Shown: in pieces, positions 35,847 through 44,997 of the stretch
Numbering within the stretch: position 1 is the first letter of the stretch
How the letters are laid out: every line of letters begins with the position of its first letter
Source: an uncultured Prolixibacteraceae bacterium
GTDB lineage: Bacteria; Bacteroidota; Bacteroidia; Bacteroidales; Prolixibacteraceae
Reading direction: 5' to 3'
DNA: 55,872 nucleotides
Assembly: GCA_913063265.1 (NCBI GenBank)
Contig: CAJXZG010000026.1
Coordinates: 1-55,872 of the forward strand
Made by a program: the position numbers and the translations under genes
The notes under the pieces: model-generated
The model's input: only the letters and a program-made list of their open reading frames with translations
What the model was told of the DNA's origin: nothing
Databases searched by the model: none

Positions 35847-38800
35847 TCAGTTATTAACTTTTTTTACCAGTATCGGTGCATATAAATCTTTGTCAATTTC
35901 TACACTTTTGGCGTTTTTATCTTCAAGAATTTCAGTCAATTCCAACTGACTTGCCAAAGTTTGCGCGCAAATATAATCTTTAAAATTTAAAATTGCTTTA
36001 TTATACTCTTCTTGTTTTTCAATTGTCAAAGTAATGCGGTCTGTGACCTCAAAATTACTCTCCTTACGCAGATTTTGAATTTTATTGATAAACTCACGTG
36101 CCAGCCCCTCTTCTTTCAATTCAGTAGTCACATTAATATCCAGCGCCACAGTAATTTGTCCTTCCGATGCCACTGTCCAACCCGGAATATCTTCTGTGTT
36201 TATCTCAACATCTTCCAGTGTAATTTTAATTTTTTCTCCACCAGCTTCAATTTCCATTTCACCTGCATTTTCCAGTTCTGCAATCTCAGTTTGTCCGAAC
36301 TGATTTACAATTCCTGCAATTTGTTTCATGAGTTTACCGTATTTTGGCCCTAAGGTTTTAAAATTCGGTTTAATTTTCTTTTTTATCACTCCTGAAGCAT
36401 CAGTCAGAAACTCTACTTCTTTTACATTTACCTCTGAAAGAACTATGTCTTTTATGGCTTCAAACTGCTCCTGAAAATGTGGATTTAATACCGGAACAAT
36501 GATTTTTGCCAGTGGCTGACGAACTTTTAACTTTTCTTTTCTGCGAAGTGCAAGAATCATTGACGATGCTTTTTGTGCAATGTCCATTTTTTCTTCCAAA
36601 TCTTTGTCAACCAACTTTTCGTTATACGCAGGAAAATCAGCAAGGTGTACACTTTGATCTGTTTCTTTTTGCGTAGTTCTATTTAAATCTGAAAACAGCA
36701 AATCGGCATAAAACGGTGCGATTGGTGCCATTAACTTTGCAACAGTTTGCAAACAAGTATATAAGGTCTGATAAGCGGAAATTTTATCTTCAGTAAAATC
36801 TCCACCCCAATATCTTTTTCGGCTCAAACGCACAAACCAGTTACTCAATTTTTCCGACACAAATTCAGAAATCGCACGACCTGCTCGTGTAGGCTCATAA
36901 TTTTCATAACACCATGAAACTTCTTTAACCAAAGAATTCAACAATGAAATTATCCATCTGTCAATTTCCGGACGATTTTCAACCGGAATTTCTTCTTCGT
37001 CAAACTTAAATCCGTCTACATTGGCATAAAGCGCAAAGAAATTATATGTATTGTATAATGTTCCGAAGAATTTACGTTTTACTTCTTCAACTCCTGCAAT
37101 ATCAAATTTCAGGTTATCCCATGGTTGAGCATTCGTAATTAAATACCAGCGAAGTGGATCAGAGCCATATTTTTCAATTGTATCAAAAGGATCTACAGCA
37201 TTCCCCAAACGCTTTGACATTTTGTTGCCGTTTTTATCCAGCACCAATCCGTTGGAAATAATATTTTTAAATGCAACAGATTCATCAATCATAGTTGCAA
37301 TTGCGTGCAGTGTAAAAAACCACCCCCGTGTCTGGTCAACTCCTTCAGCGATAAAATCTGCAGGAAAAACCTCATTGAAAGTATCTTTTGTTTCGAATGG
37401 ATAGTGACGTTGAGCATATGGCATTGACCCTGAGTCAAACCAAACATCAATTAAATCCGGTTCACGGAACATTTTTTTTCCGTTAGGAGAAACCAATACA
37501 ATGTCATCAACAAATGGTTTATGCAAGTCGATCTTTTCATAGTTAGATTTAGAATTGTCTCCAACAACAAAGTCTTTATAAGGATTTTCCTTAATAAAAC
37601 CAGCGTCCATCGCTTTTTCGATTTCAGTAATCAATTCTTCTGCTGAACCTATGCAGATTTGTTCTGAGCCATCTTCTGTTCTCCAGATTGGCAGAGGTGT
37701 TCCCCAATAACGGGAACGACTAAGATTCCAGTCAACTAAATTTTCCAACCAGTTTCCAAATCTACCGGTACCTGTTGATTTTGGTTTCCAGTTTATTGTA
37801 TTGTTTAATTCGACCATTTTATCCTTAACGGCCGTAGTTTTTATAAACCATGAATCCAGCGGATAATACAAAATTGGTTTATCTGTTCTCCAGCAATGTG
37901 GATAACTGTGGATATGTTTTTCAATTTTAAATGCTTTGTTTTCCTGTTTAAGCATTACGGAAATATCAATATCAACGGTTGGATCTCCATCTTCCAGTTT
38001 ATCGTCATATTCATTTTTCACTGAACGTCCTGCAAACTCGTGGTATTTTTCAGCATTTACATATTTCTCAACAAAGGCTTTATCCAATTCGATGGTTGGG
38101 TAAAATCTTCCCTTTTTGTCAACCAGGGCCTGTCTTTTACCTTCAGTATCTACAACCACCAGTGGTGATATTCCATGCTGCTTTGCAACACGGTCATCAT
38201 CTGCACCAAAAGTAGGAGCAATATGAACAATCCCTGTTCCATCCTCTATGGTTACAAAATCACCGGTTATAACTTCAAATGCTTTTCCTTCAGGTTTTAT
38301 CCACTCAATCAGTTGTTCGTATTGAACTCCGGCCATTTCATTTCCGGTATATTCACCAACAATTTCAAATGGAATTTTTTTATCTCCGGGATTGTAATCT
38401 TCAAAAGCCAAATTTTTGTTTTTCTCATTGAAATAAACAGGGCACAAGTCTTTTGCAAGAATCAATGTTACCGGAATTCCTGTATATGGATTAAAGGTTT
38501 TAACTTTTACATATTTTATTGAGGGGCCTACACATAGCGCAGTATTAGACGGCAATGTCCATGGAGTGGTTGTCCAGGCCAGAAAGTATAAATCGGTTTC
38601 TACATTGGTGTATAAAAACTCAGATTTTTCGTTTCTGATTGCCTTAAACTGCGCAACTGCAGTAGTATCTTTTACATCCCGATAACAACCCGGCTGATTT
38701 AACTCATGCGAGCTTAAACCGGTTCCTGCTGCCGGCGAATAAGGTTGAATTGTATAACCTTTATATAAAAGTCCTTTTGAATAAATTTGTTTTAAAAGCC

Positions 38801-39287
38801 ACCAAACTGTTTCTATGTAATGACTGTCATAGGTAACATAAGGATCATCCATATTAACCCAATATCCCATCATTCGGGTTAGTTCTTCCCACTCACGGGT
38901 ATATTTCATTACCTCGGTACGACAAGCTTTGTTGTACTCCTCAACAGAAATTTTTTTACCAATATCGTCTTTTGTAATATTCAGCAATTTTTCAACACCA
39001 AGTTCAACAGGCAATCCATGCGTATCCCAACCTGCTTTTCGGTGAACACGAAAACCTTTCATCGTTTTATACCGACAAAAAATATCTTTTATGGCCCTTG
39101 CCATAACATGGTGAATTCCTGGTTTTCCATTAGCTGATGGAGGTCCTTCGTAAAAAACAAATGTTGGACGCCCTTCACGGGTGGAGATACTTTTATGGAA
39201 AGTATCATCTTCCTCCCATCGTTTTAATACTTCTTTATTTATTTGAGATAAATCTAATTGCTTGTATTCCTGAAACTTATTGCTCAT
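35847..39287 (-). CDS. ileS: Isoleucyl-tRNA synthetase
   Basis: The 1146-residue class I enzyme charges tRNA-Ile. The HIGH-type motif is PPSANGKPGIHHV (HH at 59-60), the editing domain occupies about 200-420, KMSKS is KMSKRLGNA (about residue 690), and tRNA-binding and C-terminal extension domains follow. The length and C-terminal region match the eukaryote-like type II IleRS, often associated with mupirocin resistance. No T-box or other leader was recognised. It is followed by the DksA-like gene after about 90 bp. Confidence 0.96.
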   Translation of the reverse strand: MSNKFQEYKQLDLSQINKEVLKRWEEDDTFHKSISTREGRPTFVFYEGPPSANGKPGIHHVMARAIKDIFCRYKTMKGFRVHRKAGWDTHGLPVELGVEKLLNITKDDIGKKISVEEYNKACRTEVMKYTREWEELTRMMGYWVNMDDPYVTYDSHYIETVWWLLKQIYSKGLLYKGYTIQPYSPAAGTGLSSHELNQPGCYRDVKDTTAVAQFKAIRNEKSEFLYTNVETDLYFLAWTTTPWTLPSNTALCVGPSIKYVKVKTFNPYTGIPVTLILAKDLCPVYFNEKNKNLAFEDYNPGDKKIPFEIVGEYTGNEMAGVQYEQLIEWIKPEGKAFEVITGDFVTIEDGTGIVHIAPTFGADDDRVAKQHGISPLVVVDTEGKRQALVDKKGRFYPTIELDKAFVEKYVNAEKYHEFAGRSVKNEYDDKLEDGDPTVDIDISVMLKQENKAFKIEKHIHSYPHCWRTDKPILYYPLDSWFIKTTAVKDKMVELNNTINWKPKSTGTGRFGNWLENLVDWNLSRSRYWGTPLPIWRTEDGSEQICIGSAEELITEIEKAMDAGFIKENPYKDFVVGDNSKSNYEKIDLHKPFVDDIVLVSPNGKKMFREPDLIDVWFDSGSMPYAQRHYPFETKDTFNEVFPADFIAEGVDQTRGWFFTLHAIATMIDESVAFKNIISNGLVLDKNGNKMSKRLGNAVDPFDTIEKYGSDPLRWYLITNAQPWDNLKFDIAGVEEVKRKFFGTLYNTYNFFALYANVDGFKFDEEEIPVENRPEIDRWIISLLNSLVKEVSWCYENYEPTRAGRAISEFVSEKLSNWFVRLSRKRYWGGDFTEDKISAYQTLYTCLQTVAKLMAPIAPFYADLLFSDLNRTTQKETDQSVHLADFPAYNEKLVDKDLEEKMDIAQKASSMILALRRKEKLKVRQPLAKIIVPVLNPHFQEQFEAIKDIVLSEVNVKEVEFLTDASGVIKKKIKPNFKTLGPKYGKLMKQIAGIVNQFGQTEIAELENAGEMEIEAGGEKIKITLEDVEINTEDIPGWTVASEGQITVALDINVTTELKEEGLAREFINKIQNLRKESNFEVTDRITLTIEKQEEYNKAILNFKDYICAQTLASQLELTEILEDKNAKSVEIDKDLYAPILVKKVNN

Positions 39288-39398
39288 AAAATCCCTTTCT
39301 GTTCAGTTCTTAAAAAAGTATGCAAATATAGAAAATATTTTCAGGGGAAATTGGAATAATTCATCTAATATAAAGGGAATATTACCTGCTTAAAAGAA

Positions 39399-39416
39399 AA
39401 GGCCTTTTTACAGGCC
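39399..39416 (-). terminator. Weak candidate terminator between galM-like gene and ileS
   Basis: On the minus strand GGCCT and AGGCC form a 5-bp stem with a 6-nt loop, followed by TTTTCTTTT. It lies downstream of the stronger hairpin at 39430-39469 and upstream of ileS, and may act as a second stop for transcripts from the epimerase gene. Confidence 0.4.
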
Positions 39417-39422
39417 AATAAA

Positions 39423-39469
39423 AAAAATCCATCCGTTGACTATATACCAAATCTTATGGTCAACGGATG
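39423..39469 (-). terminator. Rho-independent terminator of the aldose 1-epimerase gene
   Basis: CATCCGTTGAC (39430-39440) and GTCAACGGATG (39459-39469) make an 11-bp stem, extended inward by an AT-rich section. On the minus strand a run of T follows at once. It lies 29 bp after the epimerase stop codon. Confidence 0.85.
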
Positions 39470-39498
39470 AATAACAAACCAAATATTAATATCAATAT

Positions 39499-40623
39499 CT
39501 ATTTTTCAGCACCAAACTTGTAAATACATATTGAATAATACTCTTCCCCCGGATTAAGTACAGTTGAAGGAAAACCCGGTTGATTTGGGCTGTCAGGATA
39601 ATGTTGTGTTTCCAGGCAAAAAGCTCCCCTGAATTCAAATTTTTTACCGCCTTTGCCCTTATCGCTTCCATCCATAAAATTTCCCCCATAAAATTGCATG
39701 CCCGGCTCATTAGTTAAAACTTCAAGTGTTCTTCCTGAATTTGGTTCAACAACCTTTGCAGCATAATTTAATCCTGATTCAGTTTTATTCAACACCCAGT
39801 TATGATCATAGCCACCGCCGAATTCCAATTGAAGGTTGTCTGCGTCTAATCGGGCACCAATTGCCACCGGCACTCTAAAATCGAATGGTGTTCCTTCCAC
39901 AGAAGCAATTTCACCGGTTGGAATTAATCCTTCATCCACAGGAGTAAAAGCATCTGCATTAATATGCATAACATGATCATTTACATTGCCATTTCCTGCA
40001 CCTTTTAAGTTAAAGTATGAATGTTGAGTTAAATTAACCGGTGTTGCTTTATCGGTTGTTGCCCAATATTCGGTTTTAAGTTCATTATCATCGGTTAAAG
40101 TATAAACCACTTTTACTTTAAGGTTTCCCGGGTATCCCTCCTCTTCATCTTTCGACAAATAATTTAACTCCAGTTTTTGTTCATTAAGTATTTGAGCATC
40201 CCAAACTACATTATTAAAACCTTTGATACCTCCGTGTAAATGGTTTTCGCCATTATTTCTAACTAAAGAATAAACTTCTCCATTTAATTCAAATTTCCCG
40301 TTTGCAATGCGGTTACCGTAACGACCAATCAGTGCTCCATAATATATTTCATTCGAGTTCAAATATTCATCCAAAGAATCATATCCAATAACAATATCTG
40401 CAAAATCACCTTCTTTATCAGGTGTCCATAGATGAGTAATTCTTCCGCCATAATTGGTAATCTGAATTACAACTCCGTTTCTGTTTTTTAAAGTAAAAAG
40501 ACCAACGTTTTTTCCATCCAGTTCTTGTTCGAATTTTTTTTCATCTACCAAAACAGGCAGACTGGATTGTTTTGAACACGAGATAATTAATAACACCGCA
40601 AGTAAAGCCAATAGATTTTTCAT
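39499..40623 (-). CDS. Aldose 1-epimerase, lipoprotein
   Basis: The 374-residue GalM-family enzyme interconverts the anomers of free aldoses. A lipoprotein signal (LLALLAVLLIISC) places it in the envelope, unlike the cytoplasmic galM of E. coli. The substrate/catalytic residues are in GENHLHGG, TQHSYFNLKG, GGGYDHNWVL and the Glu of FCLETQHYPDSPN. It is a single-gene unit with its own strong terminator, and divergent from the sulfatase at 40725. Both probably act on sugars released outside the inner membrane. Confidence 0.93.
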   Translation of the reverse strand: MKNLLALLAVLLIISCSKQSSLPVLVDEKKFEQELDGKNVGLFTLKNRNGVVIQITNYGGRITHLWTPDKEGDFADIVIGYDSLDEYLNSNEIYYGALIGRYGNRIANGKFELNGEVYSLVRNNGENHLHGGIKGFNNVVWDAQILNEQKLELNYLSKDEEEGYPGNLKVKVVYTLTDDNELKTEYWATTDKATPVNLTQHSYFNLKGAGNGNVNDHVMHINADAFTPVDEGLIPTGEIASVEGTPFDFRVPVAIGARLDADNLQLEFGGGYDHNWVLNKTESGLNYAAKVVEPNSGRTLEVLTNEPGMQFYGGNFMDGSDKGKGGKKFEFRGAFCLETQHYPDSPNQPGFPSTVLNPGEEYYSICIYKFGAEK

Positions 40624-40724
40624 TAGAAATATGGTTAAAAGTTAGACATAGAATTGACGTGTGTAAAATTAAACGTGTAAATTTACACTCAATATAAAAA
40701 CCTAACAAAATATTCAAACCTAAA

Positions 40725-42305
40725 ATGAAAAGAGCAATACTTCACATTTCATTACTTCTTTTAATCAGTTCTGTAATCCATAGCTGTGAAACAAAAAAAG
40801 CAGAACCTAAACGACCAAATATTCTTTTTGCGATTGCCGATGATGCATCGTGGAAACATTTTGGAGCATATGGCTGTAATTGGGTAAAAACACCTGCATT
40901 TGACCGTATTGCCAATGAGGGGATTTTATTTACCCGTGCCTATACTCCCAATGCAAAATGTGCTCCTTCGAGGTCGTGCATATTAACCGGAAGAAATAGC
41001 TGGCAACTGGAGGAAGCCGTTAACCACTCACCTCTTTTTCCGGCAAAATTCAAAACTTATGCAGAGGCTTTGGGTGAAAACGGGTATTATGTTGGTAGTG
41101 TGGCCAAAGGTTGGGCTCCCGGAGATCCGGGAGAAATCAATGGCAAAAAAAGAGAGTTGACAGGACCTAAGTTTGATGAGTTTAAAACAACGCCACCGGC
41201 AAAACATATTTCGCAAAATGATTATGCTAAAAACTTTGAAGCATTTTTGGAAGCACGACCTGAAGGTAAACCTTTCTGTTTCTGGTATGGAAGTACAGAA
41301 CCTCATCGCCGTTATGAGTTTGAAGCAGGAATGAAATATGGCGGTAAAACAATGGATCAGATTGACGAAGTACCAACATTTTGGCCTGATGTTGATACAA
41401 TCAGAAAAGACATGCTTGACTATGCATTTGAAATTGAATACTTCGACAAACACCTGCAAATGATGCTGGAAAAACTGGAAGAAATTGGAGAACTGGAAAA
41501 TACAATCGTATTGGTTACTGCCGATAACGGAATGCCATTCCCCAGGATTAAGGGCCAGGTTTATGAATACTCCAACCATCTTCCTTTGGCGGTTATGTGG
41601 CCTGACGGGATTAAAAATCCGGGCCGCGTAGTTGATGACTTTGTAAACTTTATTGACTTTACTCCAACTTATCTGGAGGTTGCCGGATTAACTGCTGAAG
41701 AAATTGGAATGCAAGCTGTAACAGGAAAAAGTTTAACAGATATTTTTTACTCTGATAAAGAAGGTATAGTTGTTTCTGAAAGAGACTTTATTTTGGTTGG
41801 TAAAGAGCGCCATGATGTTGGCCGGCCCGATGACCAGGGATATCCTGTTCGGGGAATTTTTAAAGACGACTATTTGTATTTACGGAATTTTAATCCGGAA
41901 AGATGGCCTAAGGGAAATCCGGAAACCGGATATTTAAATTGCGATGGTAGTCCAACAAAAACCTATATTCTGGATAGCCGGCGAAAAAAAGGAATTATGG
42001 AATACTGGCAACTGAACTTTGGAAAAAGAGCTTCGGAAGAACTTTATAATGTTGTTAAAGATCCGTATTGTATGAATAATTTGATTGGTAATGCCGAGTT
42101 TGCCAAGTTAAAAATTGAGATGGAGACTGAAATGATTGAAAAGCTTACCCTGGATGAAGACCCAAGAATTTTGGGAAATGGAAAAATTTTTGAAAGCTAT
42201 ATTTATAATGGCGCTGTTCAAAACTATTATAACCGATACATGGGTGGCGAAAAAGTAAAAGCCGGCTGGGTAAACGAAACTGATTATGATTCCAAACTGG
42301 ATTAA
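40725..42305 (+). CDS. Sulfatase, lipoprotein (heparan-N-sulfatase-like S1 family)
   Basis: The 526-residue sulfatase has a lipoprotein signal ending in HSC, then [20 protein letters not shown] (metal Asp pair) and the formylglycine motif [13 protein letters not shown] with the modified C79. [11 protein letters not shown] and [10 protein letters not shown] follow. The ADDASW start and CAPSR form resemble N-sulfoglucosamine sulfohydrolase-type enzymes, but the substrate cannot be fixed by eye. The final 70 residues form the usual C-terminal subdomain. The downstream sugar dehydrogenase gene follows after 110 bp on the same strand. Confidence 0.92.
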   Translation: MKRAILHISLLLLISSVIHSCETKKAEPKRPNILFAIADDASWKHFGAYGCNWVKTPAFDRIANEGILFTRAYTPNAKCAPSRSCILTGRNSWQLEEAVNHSPLFPAKFKTYAEALGENGYYVGSVAKGWAPGDPGEINGKKRELTGPKFDEFKTTPPAKHISQNDYAKNFEAFLEARPEGKPFCFWYGSTEPHRRYEFEAGMKYGGKTMDQIDEVPTFWPDVDTIRKDMLDYAFEIEYFDKHLQMMLEKLEEIGELENTIVLVTADNGMPFPRIKGQVYEYSNHLPLAVMWPDGIKNPGRVVDDFVNFIDFTPTYLEVAGLTAEEIGMQAVTGKSLTDIFYSDKEGIVVSERDFILVGKERHDVGRPDDQGYPVRGIFKDDYLYLRNFNPERWPKGNPETGYLNCDGSPTKTYILDSRRKKGIMEYWQLNFGKRASEELYNVVKDPYCMNNLIGNAEFAKLKIEMETEMIEKLTLDEDPRILGNGKIFESYIYNGAVQNYYNRYMGGEKVKAGWVNETDYDSKLD

Positions 42306-42415
42306 ACTATCCAATTCTGTTAAAATATGAGATTTGTAACTTTGAGTTGAAAATTCAATTAGAACAATAATACGAGTTTTCGGGTTTTATAAATAACTGT
42401 ATAAAACATTCCGGA

Positions 42416-43786
42416 ATGAGAACCAGTATTGTTGTTTTTCTTTTAATTTTAGTTACAAATCTGCCAGGTTATGCACAAAATAATTTGCAAACCAGAACTG
42501 TGGCAACAAATTTGGATACTCCCTGGGAAATATTATGGGGCCATGACAATTATATCTGGGCTACCGAACGATATGGGCGAATTTCAAGAATCAATCCTCA
42601 AACGGGTGAGGTTTTTGAAGTTATTACAATTTCGGAAGTAAACGAACGTGGAGAAGGTGGATTGCTGGGAATGGTCCTGGACCCGGATTTTGAAACCAAC
42701 AACTTTTTTTATGTTGCTTATAATTATAACGGCCCTGGTAACGACTACCGGGAAAAAATAGTCCGTTTTACTTTCAATCCGTCAACGGGTGCGGCAGGAA
42801 ATCCTTTTACTCTAATTGAAAATATTGATGGCGCCAATAATCACAATGGCTGTCGAATGGTGATTTCTCCCGATAAAAAACTCATTTTCACAACCGGAGA
42901 TGCCCAGATTACAAGTACGTCACAAAATTTAAATAGCCTGAACGGGAAAAAGTTAAGACTCAATCTCGATGGTACGATTCCTGAGGATAATCCAATTAAG
43001 GATAGTCCAATATGGACCTGGGGACACAGAAATGCACAGGGACTGGTTTATTCGCCGGATGGTGAAATTTTATACAGCAGTGAACATGGTCCAAGTAATG
43101 ATGATGAAATCAACATAATTTACAAAGGAAGAAATTATGGATGGCCTCGAGTAGAAGGTTTTTGCGACAATTTTGAAATGAATTTTTGTAATGACAGTAA
43201 TGTTGTGGAACCCATTTATGCCTGGACCCCTACGCTTGCTGTTGCAGGAATCGATTTCTACAATTCTGATTTGATTCCGGAATGGAAAAACAGTTTACTG
43301 GTAAGTTCTTTAAAAGCCAGAAGAATTACGCAATTAAAACTCAACGAGAACGGTACTGAAGTGGTAAGCTCAAAAGACCATTTTATTGGTGCGTTTGGAA
43401 GATTACGTGACCTTTGTATTTCCCCGGACGGGAAAGTTTATGTTGCTGTCAGTAACCGCGATGGACGAGGTTCACCAACGACAGAGGACGATAGAATAAT
43501 TGAAATTGCACCGGCATCAACTTCTGCACCCCTTATCGAGAATACTAACCCGATTAATGTTTACCCAAATCCTGCCAAAGAATTTATTATTGTATCGATT
43601 AATATTCAGGATGAGTTACCTGCGAAATATAGTTTGATGAATATAATTGGACAAGAAATCAAAAAGGGCTATTTGGAAAGTGGGGAATCAAAAATTTATT
43701 TCCCGGTAGGATTTTCGGGACCAGCGTTTTTAAAAATCGAGATGAACGGCCGGTTGGTTTCCAGAAAAGTTGTTGCACTGAATTGA
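42416..43786 (+). CDS. Secreted PQQ-type sugar dehydrogenase (GSDH-like) with T9SS sorting domain
   Basis: The 456-residue protein has a signal peptide (to about residue 20, GYAQ), a six-bladed beta-propeller of the soluble glucose/sorbosone dehydrogenase family (GEGGLLGMVLDPDFE, NNHNGCRMVISPD, TWGHRNAQGLVYSPDGEIL, EHGPSNDDEINII) and a C-terminal sorting domain from about residue 383 (NVYPNPAKEFIIVS to FLKIEMNGRLVSRKVVAL). It should be exported by the type IX system and attached to or released from the surface. The propeller would oxidise a sugar with PQQ or act as a binding protein; the cofactor contacts were not checked. Confidence 0.9.
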   Translation: MRTSIVVFLLILVTNLPGYAQNNLQTRTVATNLDTPWEILWGHDNYIWATERYGRISRINPQTGEVFEVITISEVNERGEGGLLGMVLDPDFETNNFFYVAYNYNGPGNDYREKIVRFTFNPSTGAAGNPFTLIENIDGANNHNGCRMVISPDKKLIFTTGDAQITSTSQNLNSLNGKKLRLNLDGTIPEDNPIKDSPIWTWGHRNAQGLVYSPDGEILYSSEHGPSNDDEINIIYKGRNYGWPRVEGFCDNFEMNFCNDSNVVEPIYAWTPTLAVAGIDFYNSDLIPEWKNSLLVSSLKARRITQLKLNENGTEVVSSKDHFIGAFGRLRDLCISPDGKVYVAVSNRDGRGSPTTEDDRIIEIAPASTSAPLIENTNPINVYPNPAKEFIIVSINIQDELPAKYSLMNIIGQEIKKGYLESGESKIYFPVGFSGPAFLKIEMNGRLVSRKVVALN

Positions 43787-43824
43787 AATCCTTCTTTATT
43801 TTAAAGCTAGTATAAAAATTTAAC

Positions 43825-43858
43825 CACAGAGGCGCACTGAGAAGACACAGAGGCGCAC
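43825..43858. repeat. Short direct repeats of the CACAGAGGCGCAC type
   Basis: CACAGAGGCGCAC occurs at 43825-43837 and 43846-43858, a 21-bp period. Sequences of this kind (variants of CCACAGAGGCACAGAG) recur between genes in many Bacteroidota and other genomes, so this is a dispersed non-coding repeat and not a CRISPR. Confidence 0.6.
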
Positions 43859-43863
43859 AAAGA

Positions 43864-43889
43864 AAAAAGCCGATTGTGTAACAACCGGC
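43864..43889 (-). terminator. Candidate terminator for the secreted charged protein gene
   Basis: On the minus strand GCCGGTTGT pairs with ACAATCGGC (one mismatch) around a 3-nt loop and is followed by six T. It is about 150 bp after the stop codon of the 271-residue gene, so the message would have a long 3-prime tail containing the hairpin element at 43937-43993. Confidence 0.5.
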
Positions 43890-43936
43890 CATTTAATCTT
43901 TTGTATCTGACAAGAAAATTTTGAGAACAAGGCTTG

Positions 43937-43993
43937 CGATTTTTGAAAATCGAGGAGTCCCGACAGTTTCGTCGGGACGACTGTTTTCAAAAA
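43937..43993. repeat. Nested hairpin repeat element (GTCCCGAC/GTCGGGAC core)
   Basis: A GC-rich core hairpin GTCCCGAC (43957-43964)/GTCGGGAC (43971-43978) is enclosed by outer arms TTTTTGAAAA (43940-43949)/TTTTCAAAAA (43984-43993). The left arm also forms its own palindrome CGATTTTTGAAAATCG (43937-43952). The core is far more GC-rich than the surrounding DNA. It looks like a REP/MITE-like dispersed element between two convergent genes. Confidence 0.6.
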
Positions 43994-44040
43994 GAGCGTA
44001 ATACAGTTATTTTAGTTTTCCTGCAGATACTAATCACTGT

Positions 44041-44856
44041 TTAATTGTTTTCCTTTTCCTCCTCAACGATTACTTCAATTTTCTTTTCATCACCTTCCTT
44101 TTTCTCTTTTATGATAACGACTTTCCCGTCGTCACCAATAAATTTGGCTGTTCCGTCTCCTTCTTTGATATGAAAAACATTTTCATCTTCAATCACTTCT
44201 GTAGTTCCGTCATCCTTTTTAATCACTTTAATTTTATGCACTTTTTGAGGTGAATCTCCCATAAACATTGCATTTCCGTGTGGTGAATGAATGATTATCT
44301 CTTCCTCCTCTTCTTCACCCTCAGGTTTTGGTTTGCGCACAATGGTTATCTTTTCTGTTCCGTCTCTTAGCATTTTTTTATCATACGAAATGATGCCCGG
44401 ATCTGACAAATCAATAACATTCTTATCCTTTTTTGAGTGCCACATCATTACGTGAGGTGCATGTGGTGAAACATTACCCATTGGTGCAACTATATGCTCC
44501 CCGTGTTTTCCAGATTTCATTATAAAAACATTCCCTTCACCGTCTTCATCAATTTCATATTCAAAATCGAAATCAAAGTCCATGGCCAGCGAATCCATAT
44601 TAAAATCGTCTTTTGTAATCCACTTCAATTCTTTACCTCCGGTAATTGTATCACCATTCCATACAAATACTTCATCGTTGCTTAATACAGTATCTATTTC
44701 TATTTTTTTCCCTTCGTCATCAACCTTTACCATTTTAATACGTTTCTCAACCTTTTTCCCGCGGGGAGGATCTTGCGGACTTTCTCGTATTGAAAATGAG
44801 CTTAGAACAAAAAGTGCCAATGCGGGTAAAATGATTAGTGATAAAATACGTTTCAT
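44041..44856 (-). CDS. Secreted highly charged protein, unknown function
   Basis: The 271-residue protein has a signal peptide (RILSLIILPALALFVLSS) and then a Lys/Glu/Asp-rich chain of short beta-like repeats (ITIVRKPKPEG, VHKIKVIKKDDG, GKVVIIKEKKEG). One His/Met-rich patch stands out (HGEHIVAPMG, APHVMMWHSKK). I recognise no family. It is divergent from a histidine kinase gene across a 141-bp region carrying a GTTAA repeat array, so it is a likely target of that two-component system, perhaps the sensed or stress-response product. Metal or cation binding by the acidic and His-rich parts is speculation. Confidence 0.65.
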   Translation of the reverse strand: MKRILSLIILPALALFVLSSFSIRESPQDPPRGKKVEKRIKMVKVDDEGKKIEIDTVLSNDEVFVWNGDTITGGKELKWITKDDFNMDSLAMDFDFDFEYEIDEDGEGNVFIMKSGKHGEHIVAPMGNVSPHAPHVMMWHSKKDKNVIDLSDPGIISYDKKMLRDGTEKITIVRKPKPEGEEEEEEIIIHSPHGNAMFMGDSPQKVHKIKVIKKDDGTTEVIEDENVFHIKEGDGTAKFIGDDGKVVIIKEKKEGDEKKIEVIVEEEKENN

Positions 44857-44921
44857 AATCTTGTTTTTAAATTTGTGTTTTTATTCGAAACAAATATAAT
44901 TTATAATCCACTACACCATCA

Positions 44922-44958
44922 GTTAAAGCCTGGTTAAAACCTGTTAAGGAAAAGTTAA
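44922..44958. promoter_or_regulatory. Four GTTAA direct repeats at helical-turn spacing (response-regulator binding array)
   Basis: GTTAA begins at 44922, 44933, 44943 and 44954, intervals of 11, 10 and 11 bp. Direct repeats at one helical turn are how OmpR/PhoB-type regulators bind, two monomers per pair. The array lies between the divergent secreted-protein gene and the histidine kinase gene that is followed by an OmpR-type regulator gene. Confidence 0.55.
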
Positions 44959-44997
44959 AATCAAAACTAGGGCTATATAAATACCTATATTTGAGCC

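Noticed and set aside
44986..44993. TATATTTG as -7 element for the kinase gene
   Set aside because: It matches TAnnTTTG but ends 4 nt before the start codon and no -33 TTG is at the right distance.
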